Part shown: in pieces, positions 1-8,029 of the stretch
Layout: every line of letters begins with the position of its first letter
Position numbering within the stretch: the stretch's first letter is position 1
Virus record (IMG/VR): IMGVR_UViG_3300024243_000005
Span: 62,001-126,000 of that record
Length of the DNA: 64,000 nt
From: a virus
Strand: one strand, 5' to 3'
Made by a program: the position numbers and the translations under genes
The notes under the pieces: model-generated
Told to the model about the DNA's origin: nothing
Databases searched by the model: none
Seen by the model: the letters and a program-made list of their open reading frames with translations, nothing else

Positions 1-369
1 GAACCCGTGGTTAATGACCTCGCGCCCCCCGATAGCTTAGCTGACAAGGGGAAGAAGGGCATCCAAGGACTCCCGGAGTACAACCTCACCGCGCACATGG
101 AACGCTTCGTCATGGGCACCGTGTGGGAAAAGCAAGAGCAGAGTGAAGAGGCAGGTGGGGGCTACAAAAACGTCCCCGTAGAGCGCGACGATTCAGCGGA
201 GTACGAACGCATCATCAACATGATGCTCACCGGAGAGGCTGTACGCTCCTGGGAAGAACGCAATGTCCTGAAAGACGGGACCGTCATCGTCGCACTGTGC
301 TACCTCATCAAAAAAGACAAACCCAGGAAAGACGCCAGCATCGCACCGACACACACGCCTCCGTCCTGA
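1..369 (+). CDS. unidentified protein, 5'-truncated by window edge
   Basis: The reading frame is open from base 1, so the gene probably starts upstream; the first possible start inside the window is a GTG at 7. The visible 120 residues are mostly polar, with a more hydrophobic C-terminal stretch near TVIVALCYL and a proline-rich tail. I recognise no domain. It converges on a leftward unit, and a GC-rich hairpin follows its stop codon. Confidence 0.55.
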   Translation, partial: EPVVNDLAPPDSLADKGKKGIQGLPEYNLTAHMERFVMGTVWEKQEQSEEAGGGYKNVPVERDDSAEYERIINMMLTGEAVRSWEERNVLKDGTVIVALCYLIKKDKPRKDASIAPTHTPPS

Positions 370-374
370 GAGGT

Positions 375-400
375 AAAAAGCAGCCCGGGGAAATCCCCGG
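375..400 (-). terminator. probable terminator of the leftward unit
   Basis: The arms GCCCGGGG and CCCCGGGC enclose a 4-nt loop. Read on the minus strand, the stem is followed shortly by TTTTT. It ends the leftward unit carrying the 533-1762 gene and the micro-ORF, and may also stop rightward transcripts, although no T-run follows on the plus strand. Confidence 0.6.
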
Positions 401-446
401 GCCACTCCATCAACCTGTTAACTGGCATGTACGCGACACCGTCGCC

Positions 447-488
447 TTACAGCACGATGATGAGCAGCAACAACGGCGCAATGCTCAT
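447..488 (-). CDS. 13-residue hydrophobic micro-ORF
   Basis: The minus strand encodes MSIAPLLLLIIVL followed by TAA. A strong Shine-Dalgarno (AAGGAGG) lies 5-6 nt before the ATG. It sits between the 533-1762 gene and the terminator, so it would be the last gene of that leftward unit. The peptide is one hydrophobic segment, short for a membrane-spanning helix. It is too short for family assignment. The evidence is the unusually good ribosome site and the position before a terminator. Confidence 0.45.
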   Translation of the reverse strand: MSIAPLLLLIIVL

Positions 489-532
489 GCCTGCCTCCTT
501 CTTGTAGATTGTTGAGATGGTGCGTGAGGGGC

Positions 533-1762
533 CTACTGCTGCACCTCGTCGGCGGTCTCGACGTCATCCTCCACCTGCACGTCGGCCTCGGGCGCAACCA
601 CCACCTCGGGGGCCGGGGCGTCGTCCTGCACCTTGACCTCCTCGGCCTCAGCCTCGGGCTCAGCGCCCTCCCCCACCTTGGTCGCGTCCTCATCCACCAC
701 AGCGTTGTTGCTGGGACGAAGAGCATCGGCCTGGGCATCGGCCTTGGCCTGAGCCTCCGCGCGAGCCTCGGCCAGGGGGTCCTTGGCCGGGGTCGGGGTG
801 ACCGGGGCCTTGCGCCGCTTGCCCTCGGGGGCGGGACGCTGCTGGGGCGAACCCACATCCTCGGGGGACGCGGTGGCCACGTGGTTCGCCAGGGCCTTGT
901 CGATGAGGGCGGGGATGCCCGCCTTCGTCTTGGCCGCGCCCTCCTTGAAGCCCGCCGCCTTGGCCTGGGTGAGGTTCTGCTGGTACTGCTTCTCGGTGAA
1001 AGTGACGGGCTTGCCGGGGGTGGGGCGCCCCTTGGCGCGCATGGACTCAGCCATGGTGGCGCCGAACGTTCCGACGCCGTGCTTCTTCTCGATGTCCAGG
1101 CAAGGCCGACAGAGACGATCGCCGGGACGATTCCGCTCGGAACCGTGCTTCTTGACCAGACCCTCGATGCGGTACATCTTGGTCTCGACGAGGATCTTGC
1201 AGCGGGCACAGGGCTGGACGGACACGGTGGTCTCGCGCAAAGCCTTCCACACGGCCTTGACCTTCTTGGGCGTGTCGCACGTCTCGAACCGCTTGACCCA
1301 GTGCTCGGCGGCGTCGTCCATCACCTCACCCAACATCTCGGCGAGGTCGTTCATGTCGGGCTTGGTGCGCTCCATGGCGAGCAGCGCCACGAGGTTTTCA
1401 CGCTGCACCTGGCCATTCAGGGGGATGTGCACACGAATCACGTGCTTCCGCTCAACTTCGGTGAGCGGGGTGTGGAAGTACGCGCGGCCAGCCCCGTACT
1501 CGGGCGCGGGGGCCGTGACGTACTTGGTGCCCGGCACGCCGGGGATGGACCCGATCTCGACCCAGTATTTCCAGTATTTGGCACAGACCTCTTCGAACGC
1601 AGCCAGCACGTCCTCATCGAAGCTGTAGCCCTGGGCGGCGAGAATCGCGAAGCCGTCATCACGCTGACCAGCGCGGTCGTTGGCGATGACAGTGAAGACG
1701 TCCTCGGGGAGGATGACCACCCCATTGGCGTCAAGCAGCAGCGACAGGTTCTTACATGTCAT
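533..1762 (-). CDS. acidic zinc-finger protein, unknown function
   Basis: 409 residues with a good ribosome site (GAGGAGAAGG) before the ATG. The N-terminal half is globular. Around residues 185-220 there are two cysteine pairs (CARC and CRPC), a likely zinc site. The last 120 or so residues are low complexity, alanine-, glutamate- and aspartate-rich and strongly acidic. It is transcribed leftward from a TGGTATAAG promoter at 1894-1902, divergent from the RNA polymerase gene. An acidic tail next to an RNAP gene could suggest nucleic-acid mimicry or transcription control, but no family is recognised. Confidence 0.75.
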   Translation of the reverse strand: MTCKNLSLLLDANGVVILPEDVFTVIANDRAGQRDDGFAILAAQGYSFDEDVLAAFEEVCAKYWKYWVEIGSIPGVPGTKYVTAPAPEYGAGRAYFHTPLTEVERKHVIRVHIPLNGQVQRENLVALLAMERTKPDMNDLAEMLGEVMDDAAEHWVKRFETCDTPKKVKAVWKALRETTVSVQPCARCKILVETKMYRIEGLVKKHGSERNRPGDRLCRPCLDIEKKHGVGTFGATMAESMRAKGRPTPGKPVTFTEKQYQQNLTQAKAAGFKEGAAKTKAGIPALIDKALANHVATASPEDVGSPQQRPAPEGKRRKAPVTPTPAKDPLAEARAEAQAKADAQADALRPSNNAVVDEDATKVGEGAEPEAEAEEVKVQDDAPAPEVVVAPEADVQVEDDVETADEVQQ

Positions 1763-1893
1763 TGGTACCTTCTCCTCAAACTTCCGTGGTTAGTTCTCCC
1801 GACGAAAAAGAAATCGTATGTGTGTACAGGTTGATTATCATGCCCGCAGAATCCTCCCAGTCGGGAGAAGCATGGGTGACCCTGGGGCACATT

Positions 1894-1902
1894 CTTATAC
1901 CA
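1894..1902 (-). promoter_or_regulatory. leftward TGGTATAAG promoter
   Basis: The minus strand reads TTGGTATAAGAA, an extended -10 (TGG plus TATAAG) with no convincing -35. The same string occurs at three other places, always pointing leftward into genes, tRNAs or a putative ncRNA. Here it would drive the 533-1762 gene. Confidence 0.5.
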
Positions 1903-1930
1903 AGACTCGCGCTTTATTTAGACTTTCGTC

Positions 1931-1943
1931 TATACTACCCAGC
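1931..1943 (+). promoter_or_regulatory. candidate leaderless promoter of the RNA polymerase gene
   Basis: TATACT is followed by 7 nt and then the ATG at 1944. No ribosome site precedes that ATG, so transcription from this -10 box would start at or next to the initiation codon. No clear -35 is seen. Confidence 0.4.
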
Positions 1944-4900
1944 ATGGCACTGACACCCGTACTCATTGATGCAAACACCAAGCGCGCCCAGATCCATAAG
2001 CGCGCGATTGAAGGTGTGCAAAATGTCTTCCCGTTCGTAGCAGGGGACGAGCACACCTTCGACGTCGAGAACCTCAATGTGGACGAGCGGACCTACTCCT
2101 CTCGTCAACAGAAGGACGCGATGATGCGTGGCCGCACACTGCAAGAACCTCTGCGCGGTGACATCGTAATTCGCAACAAAAAAGGCAAGGTCGTCGATCG
2201 ACAAAAGAACGCGGTCCTCGCTCAGCTCCCATTCTTCACCCCCCGGCATACCTTCATCGTGGATGGCAACGAGTACAGCGTACCCCACCAGAAGCGCATC
2301 CGCCCCGGCGTTTATACCCGTGTACGTGGCAACGATGAACTGGAGGCCGCATTCAACCTGGGCAAAGGAGAGAACTTCCGCGTACACATGAACCCTGAAA
2401 AGGGGCACCTCTTCATGCAGTACGGCTCAACGAACATCCCCCTGTATCCGGTGTTGAAGCGCCTCGGCGTACCCACCAGCCAGTTACAGCGCGCCTGGGG
2501 CAAAGGTGTCGTTGACGTAAACCGTGATGCCTTCGCCGCAAAAGATGTAGCGGCAGTTGACAAACTGTACGCTCGTCTCACCCCTGAGCACAGACTCGCT
2601 GACGCCCAAACCACAGAGGAGCGTATTGCCTCCATCCGTGAAAGCTACGAACACACCTCCCTGGAGCCAGAAGTTACGCAGCGCACCCTGGGAAAAGCGT
2701 ATGACCGTGTGACCCCCAACGTTCTCGTGGACGCATCCAAGAAACTCCTTGACGTCCACCGCAAAGGCATCGACGTCGATGACCGCGACAACCTGGCGGT
2801 CCAAACACTACACGGGGTGGACGACTTTATCCGGGAGCGCATCGAACTGGAAGGGAGAAACCTCACTCGCAAGGTGCGCATGAAGGCCCGAGGATCAGCG
2901 GCACCCAGAGTGGCGGAAGTCGTGCCCCCCTCCCCCTTTACGCGGTCTGTCCGAAACTTCGTAACCACGTCGTCCCTGGCCTCCATCGGCGCCCAGATTA
3001 ACCCCATCGAAATGATTGACAGCGCCATGCGTGTCACCTCCCTCGGGGAAGGGGGTATCGGATCAGAGCGCGCAGTGCCCGATGAAGCCCGGCGCCTGCA
3101 CCACACGCACTTCGGTGTACTCGACCCAGCACGCACCCCTGAATCCTTCCGAGCGGGCATTGACCTCCGTGCTGCGCTTTGGACAAGCAAAGACGAGAAG
3201 GGGCGCATCCATACCAAGATGCACGACGTACGTAAGGGTAAGCTCCGCGACGTCCCTGTTGACACCCTCGAAGGATCAACCATCGCATTTCATGGGGAAG
3301 GGAAGAAAAGGTACGGCGTCTCCGCCATGCGCAAAGGGGAACTAGTCTCTGTCCCTCGCAGCCAGGTGGACTACGCAGTCCCGCACGCCAACTTCCTCTA
3401 CAGCCCGGCGACGACGTTGGTACCTTTCATCGAATCCTCACAAGGCAACCGCGTCCTCATGGGTGGCAAAATGGCGACCCAGGCACTGCCCCTGCTTGAG
3501 CGGGAGGAGCCTTACATCCAGGCAGAATCGTACAATCAAGGCCGCACCATGGAGCAGGAGATGGCCCAGCTCGTGGTGCCCACATCCCCCGTCAACGGGG
3601 AGGTGGCCAAGGTAGACCAAGACTACATCTACATCCGCCCTAACGGCACGAAGACGGGCAGTTCCGAACTGGAACTCGCACCCATCGAGCACGCCTGGAC
3701 TGCGAAGGAAGGATCCGAGTGTTGTGATGTTTGCTCCAGCTCCGCCACGACTCGGGTATTGTGGGCAGAGGGCCACGGATACATCCCCGCGTGTGAGAAA
3801 CACAAGGAAGAGATTGCTGAGTCGAAGGGGGACGACTTCTCTGGCTTCAAACCCTTTCCCCACGACAAGCAAGCGTCTGGTGCGACGCTCGTCCGCGTAC
3901 CTTACGACACCGACTACCCACTGTCTTCCAAGACGCGGCTACACAACACCGTGACCGTCAAGAAGGGGGATAAGGTGCGGACCAACCAACACCTGGCGGA
4001 GTCCAACTTCACGCGCAATGGGCGCATGGCACTGGGCCGCAACATGAACGTAGGCTACCTCGCGTACTACGGACTGAACACCAACGACGCCGTGGTGGTC
4101 TCTGAAACCGCCGCACAGAAGCTCACCAGCGAACACATGTACAAAGAAGCGCTGGCCCTCGACACCGACATCACGCTGAACAAGAAAAAGCACCGGATGA
4201 TCTACGGGACACGCTGGACCGCAGCGCAGTACGATAACCTGGACAACCAAGGCATCGCAAAACCAGGTGCCACCGTACACCCGGGTGACCCCATCATCCT
4301 GGCCCTTCGCAAGGCCGCGCCCTCTCCCGAGCAACAGATGTTGGGGCGTCTCCACAAGACACTGGCCACCCCCTTCCGCGAGCAAGCGGTAACCTGGGAC
4401 CACAAGTCTCCAGGCACCATCGCCGAGGTGGTTGCAACCGGGACTCGCATCCTGGTCACGGTCAAGACCAACGAGCCCGCATCCATCGGTGATAAGCTCG
4501 CGGGGCGCTACGGTAATAAGGGTGTCATCTCCCACATCCTCCCCGATGACGTAATGGTGCAGACCCCAGACGGGAAGCCTCTGGACATCCTGATGCCCCC
4601 AACAGGGGTCAACAGCCGCGTCAACCCTGCCCAAGTGTTGGAGACGGCGCTCGCCAAGGTGGCGCGCAAAACAGGGGAACCCATCGCTGTAGGTCCGTCC
4701 TCACAAAACAACGTCACGATGGTGCGCGCCGCACTCAAGAAGCACGGACTCACTGACAAAGAGGTGCTGTTCAACCCCCGCACTGGGAAACATATCAAGG
4801 GGCCAGATGGCCGAGGTGTCATGGTTGGGCCGCAGTACACCTACAAGCTGGCCAAGTCTACCGACACCAACTACTCCGCTCGTGGCATAGATAGTTACGA

Positions 4901-6527
4901 CGTAAATCAGCAGCCATCCAAGGGTGGATCCGACGGTGCCAAGGCTCTGGGGCGCATGGAGATGAACGCCCTGTTGAGCCACAACGCTCGCAACGTGGTC
5001 AAGGAATCCGCCACTGTCAAGAGCAGCCACAACGACGAGTTCTGGCGCGCGTACCAGCTCGGACAACCCCTCCCTGCTCTCCAGGAGCCGTTCGTCGCAA
5101 AGAAGTTCACTGCTATGCTGCAGGGGGCAGGCATCCGTGTGGACAAGGGAGATGAACAAGTAACTCTCGGGCCGCTGACCGACCCTGACATCACACGCCT
5201 CTCGTCGGGCCGCGTCGAAAAGCCCACCATGCTGCGCGAGCGTGACCTCGCACCCGAGAAGGGGGGCTTGTTTGACCCCGTCGTAACTGGGGGTTCTCAA
5301 GGGGAACGCTGGTCTCACATCAACCTATCCGAACCCATCGTCAACCCCTCCTTCGCTGACCCTGTACGTCGGATGTTGGGAATGACGGTCAAGCAGTATC
5401 GCGCCACGATTGGTACGGAGGGCGGGCGTGGCATCCAGTCCCGTCTCGCAGGTCTCAACATGCGCCAGCGAGAACAGGACCTCATCGCTACCACGCGCAC
5501 TGCGACAGGAGCCAACCTCGACAACGCAGTGAAGCAGCTCAAGGCTGTGCGTGCCCTACGCAAAGAAGGGCTCACCCCCGACAAAGCCTACGTCTTGTCC
5601 AAGGTTCCCGTGGTGCCCCCGACCGTGCGCCCCATCCTCCCCTCACGCGGTGGGCGTGACATGCTCATCGCTGACGCCAACTACCTGTACCGCGACACCA
5701 TGTTGGCGAACGACGCTCTCCGCGACGCCAAGAAGGTACTTCCTGATGAAGCCATCGGTGACGCCCGCCGCCACCTACACGATGCGGTGGGTGCGACCTT
5801 CGGCCTCAACGACCCCGTGAGCCCATCCATCAAGGCCAGGGGCGCGAAGGGCTTCATTACCACCATCGCCGGACAGGGGAGCCCGAAGCGAGGCTTCTTC
5901 CACTCTCGTGTCATGTACCGCCCCCAGGACTTGTCGGGACGCGGGACCGTTGCTCCAGACCTCACCCTCAACATGGATGAGATCGGTGTGCCAGAAGAGA
6001 TGCTGTGGACCACCTACGGCCCCCACATCGTCAGACGCCTGGTACAGAATGGGTACCCCGCGATGCAGGCCAAGGAGATGATCGAACAACGACACCCTTC
6101 TGCCAAGAACGCACTCGATGCAGAAATCAAGGAGCGCCCTGTCTTCGTGAACCGCGCACCCACGCTACACCGCCACGGCATGATCGGCGCGTACCCCATC
6201 CCCGTTCCAGGCAAAACCATCCGTGTGAACCCCTTCATGGAAAAGGGCATGAACATGGACTACGACGGCGACACCCTCCAGCTCCATGTCCCGGTGCTGC
6301 ATGAAGCAGTACAAGAAGTGAAGGGCATGACGCTGTCCAATCTCCTGTTCGGAGACCGCACCAAGTCCGACCTGTTGATCTTCCCCCAGCACGAGGCTGT
6401 GCTCGGAATCCACATGGGCACGCAGCCGGGGAAGGGTCGCGCCAAGAAGTTCAAGAGCCCCGGCGAAGCCATCAAGGCGTTCAATAAGGGGGACCTGGAC
6501 TTGATGGACTCGGTACTGATCGACTAG
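1944..6527 (+). CDS. RNA polymerase beta subunit fused to N-terminal half of beta'
   Basis: 1527 residues. The beta part has the conserved N-terminal lobe, the motif LGRNMNVGYLAYYGLN (from about 697), GDKLAGRYGNKGVIS (849-863, the active-site lysine region) and a GRMEMNALLSHNARN C-terminal block (about 1000-1016). Beta' begins near 1110 (FDPVV...GERWSHINL) without the usual N-terminal zinc finger. It continues with the RPILPSRGGRDM lid/rudder region (about 1230), LSGRGTV (about 1329), NRAPTLHRHG (about 1403) and the catalytic NMDYDGD (1437-1443), which keeps the three Mg-binding aspartates. It stops shortly after the catalytic domain; the bridge helix and trigger loop are in the gene at 10204. 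A CCDVC...CEKH zinc-site-like insert lies in beta near 593-617. I chose ATG 1944 over upstream in-frame ATGs because conserved beta sequence starts soon after and a TATACT box precedes it. Confidence 0.9.
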   Translation: MALTPVLIDANTKRAQIHKRAIEGVQNVFPFVAGDEHTFDVENLNVDERTYSSRQQKDAMMRGRTLQEPLRGDIVIRNKKGKVVDRQKNAVLAQLPFFTPRHTFIVDGNEYSVPHQKRIRPGVYTRVRGNDELEAAFNLGKGENFRVHMNPEKGHLFMQYGSTNIPLYPVLKRLGVPTSQLQRAWGKGVVDVNRDAFAAKDVAAVDKLYARLTPEHRLADAQTTEERIASIRESYEHTSLEPEVTQRTLGKAYDRVTPNVLVDASKKLLDVHRKGIDVDDRDNLAVQTLHGVDDFIRERIELEGRNLTRKVRMKARGSAAPRVAEVVPPSPFTRSVRNFVTTSSLASIGAQINPIEMIDSAMRVTSLGEGGIGSERAVPDEARRLHHTHFGVLDPARTPESFRAGIDLRAALWTSKDEKGRIHTKMHDVRKGKLRDVPVDTLEGSTIAFHGEGKKRYGVSAMRKGELVSVPRSQVDYAVPHANFLYSPATTLVPFIESSQGNRVLMGGKMATQALPLLEREEPYIQAESYNQGRTMEQEMAQLVVPTSPVNGEVAKVDQDYIYIRPNGTKTGSSELELAPIEHAWTAKEGSECCDVCSSSATTRVLWAEGHGYIPACEKHKEEIAESKGDDFSGFKPFPHDKQASGATLVRVPYDTDYPLSSKTRLHNTVTVKKGDKVRTNQHLAESNFTRNGRMALGRNMNVGYLAYYGLNTNDAVVVSETAAQKLTSEHMYKEALALDTDITLNKKKHRMIYGTRWTAAQYDNLDNQGIAKPGATVHPGDPIILALRKAAPSPEQQMLGRLHKTLATPFREQAVTWDHKSPGTIAEVVATGTRILVTVKTNEPASIGDKLAGRYGNKGVISHILPDDVMVQTPDGKPLDILMPPTGVNSRVNPAQVLETALAKVARKTGEPIAVGPSSQNNVTMVRAALKKHGLTDKEVLFNPRTGKHIKGPDGRGVMVGPQYTYKLAKSTDTNYSARGIDSYDVNQQPSKGGSDGAKALGRMEMNALLSHNARNVVKESATVKSSHNDEFWRAYQLGQPLPALQEPFVAKKFTAMLQGAGIRVDKGDEQVTLGPLTDPDITRLSSGRVEKPTMLRERDLAPEKGGLFDPVVTGGSQGERWSHINLSEPIVNPSFADPVRRMLGMTVKQYRATIGTEGGRGIQSRLAGLNMRQREQDLIATTRTATGANLDNAVKQLKAVRALRKEGLTPDKAYVLSKVPVVPPTVRPILPSRGGRDMLIADANYLYRDTMLANDALRDAKKVLPDEAIGDARRHLHDAVGATFGLNDPVSPSIKARGAKGFITTIAGQGSPKRGFFHSRVMYRPQDLSGRGTVAPDLTLNMDEIGVPEEMLWTTYGPHIVRRLVQNGYPAMQAKEMIEQRHPSAKNALDAEIKERPVFVNRAPTLHRHGMIGAYPIPVPGKTIRVNPFMEKGMNMDYDGDTLQLHVPVLHEAVQEVKGMTLSNLLFGDRTKSDLLIFPQHEAVLGIHMGTQPGKGRAKKFKSPGEAIKAFNKGDLDLMDSVLID
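4894..4906. repeat. near-match to dispersed palindrome
   Basis: GTTAC-GAC-GTAAA: one arm mismatch; inside the RNA polymerase gene (SYDVN). Confidence 0.4.
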
Positions 6528-6556
6528 GATGTAACCACACTGCTGGAGACACCCCC

Positions 6557-7057
6557 GTGAAAACTGCACAAGCCCTTGGCGTACGCGCTGCACTAATGAA
6601 GCTCGGCGCAGACCTACCCACCAATCAACGCGAGAACGCGTACCAACACTCCGACAACTTTCTGGGCATGTCCGGCGAGTTCCTGCCCAAGGTGACCGGG
6701 ACCATCGGGGGCGCGAGCGCGGGCGCTGCGGTAGGGGCTGGCCTGGGTGGTGGTGCTGGGATACTCGCCAGCCTCCTCAGTCGTGGGCGAATTCCAGGTG
6801 CTGCCGCTGGCGCTGGTGCCTTGCTCGGCGGCGCAGCGGGAACGGGCCTGGGTGCCATGTCCGGGTACCAAACGGGCAAGAATGAGGGGCGTGCCAACCG
6901 TTACATGGCCGAACGCGGCCTACACCGAGAGCGTGGGTTGGAGCGGCACGACAGGCTCCACGAGCTGCGAAATAAACACCCCGCGTTCAACACGAAGTTT
7001 CGCCAGATTATGTTGGGTGGGTCCACCCCAGCACCCGCCTCCCCTCCTACACCGTAG
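6557..7057 (+). CDS. tagged glycine-zipper protein
   Basis: 166 residues from a GTG preceded by GGAG. The first 18 residues match the recurrent tag (AQALG-VRA-ALMKLGA). Residues about 45-100 are two glycine/alanine-rich hydrophobic segments of the glycine-zipper type, likely membrane-active. The C-terminus is charged and helical. It lies just after the beta-beta' fusion. I infer an internal or ejected virion protein from the tag and from similar proteins in the late region. Confidence 0.7.
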   Translation: MKTAQALGVRAALMKLGADLPTNQRENAYQHSDNFLGMSGEFLPKVTGTIGGASAGAAVGAGLGGGAGILASLLSRGRIPGAAAGAGALLGGAAGTGLGAMSGYQTGKNEGRANRYMAERGLHRERGLERHDRLHELRNKHPAFNTKFRQIMLGGSTPAPASPPTP

Positions 7058-7064
7058 AGCACGG

Positions 7065-7093
7065 TTGAATAAAAGAATTCGCAGACCTATACT
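7065..7093 (+). promoter_or_regulatory. rightward sigma-70-like promoter
   Basis: TTGAAT, 17 nt, TATACT, with CC just before the -10 hexamer. It sits in the gap before the 7122 gene, which also has a ribosome site (CGGAGAAA). Confidence 0.65.
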
Positions 7094-7121
7094 TGCTTCG
7101 TAAAGTTTCCCGGAGAAATGT

Positions 7122-7556
7122 ATGTCCCATATCGACACTGCGTATCATCTCGGCGCTCTTGCTGCCCAGGAAAAAATTGCGGAGGAAGAGAAGAAGGGCT
7201 TCACGCTAATTGAAGCGCTGATCCTCGCGGGGGGTATCGGAGTTCCCGCCGCATACATGGGGAATCGGGCAGCAACCGCAGACCGCGAACCCGTTTCAAT
7301 GGGGCGGCGCGCTCTGAGAGGAGCGGCCACGGGCACCGCTGGTGTACTCGGCGGAGCGTTCGGCGGGGGCATGGGTGCCTGGGCCGGGTCCCATCTCCCT
7401 GGACGCCTCCAAGCGCCCGGAGCCATGCTCGGTGGTCTCGCAGGTGCCATCGGCGGGGGCTACATAGGGGGACACACCGCTGGAGACCAGCTAACTCCTG
7501 GTGCTGCACCCAAACCACCAGCACCACCACAACCAACACCACCACAAGGAACCTAA
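7122..7556 (+). CDS. tagged glycine-zipper protein (paralogue of next gene)
   Basis: 144 residues. The N-terminus (MSHIDTAYHLGALAAQEKIA) is nearly identical to that of the next gene, so the two are duplicates at least at their starts. Residues about 30-130 hold hydrophobic and glycine-zipper segments, with a proline/alanine tail. A structural or ejected membrane-active role is inferred from family resemblance within this window only. Confidence 0.7.
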   Translation: MSHIDTAYHLGALAAQEKIAEEEKKGFTLIEALILAGGIGVPAAYMGNRAATADREPVSMGRRALRGAATGTAGVLGGAFGGGMGAWAGSHLPGRLQAPGAMLGGLAGAIGGGYIGGHTAGDQLTPGAAPKPPAPPQPTPPQGT

Positions 7557-7559
7557 GCC

Positions 7560-8012
7560 ATGTCCCATCTTGATACCGCATACCGTCTCGGTGCCCTTGT
7601 GGCCCAAGAGAAGTTCGCAGCAGAAGAGCAAGCTGCACTCGAACAAGCACAAGGTACCCCGCCCCAGGAAGATCCGAGCATGCTCGCCCAGATCTCTCAG
7701 CTCGCCCAGACCCCCGAAGGTATGGGCGGCGCGGCGGGCGGCGTGGGCGGCGCAGCAGCAGCGGGTAGCGCGGCGGGTCTCGGCCTGCGCGGCAGCAGCA
7801 TGAGCCCCAAGGCGAAGGCTGCGCTGATCGTCGCCAGCGTTCTGGGTGGTGGAGCAGCAGGCGGTGTGGGAGGCGCAGCAGCAGGTAACGCCCTCGCCCC
7901 TCCGCCCCCAGCACCGCCCGCACCCCCGACACCCGCGCCTGAGCCAAGCGCCATCGAGAAGCTCAAGGGCATGTTCGGCGGCGGCACACCGGCAGCAGCA
8001 CCACCCCAGTAG
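7560..8012 (+). CDS. tagged glycine-zipper protein
   Basis: 150 residues, starting 3 nt after the preceding stop. The N-terminus (MSHLDTAYRLGALVAQEKFA) matches its neighbour. A short acidic/glutamine-rich linker precedes two glycine/alanine-rich segments (about 55-80 and 90-115) and a proline-rich tail with a short helix. Both the tag and the zipper recur elsewhere in the window. Confidence 0.7.
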   Translation: MSHLDTAYRLGALVAQEKFAAEEQAALEQAQGTPPQEDPSMLAQISQLAQTPEGMGGAAGGVGGAAAAGSAAGLGLRGSSMSPKAKAALIVASVLGGGAAGGVGGAAAGNALAPPPPAPPAPPTPAPEPSAIEKLKGMFGGGTPAAAPPQ

Positions 8013-8029
8013 TCCCCGCACCTGATGCG

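Noticed and set aside
1776-1892. 38-codon leftward ORF starting right at the TGGTATAAG promoter
   Set aside because: The ATG begins one base after the -10 box, upstream of any likely transcription start, and the frame has no coding character.
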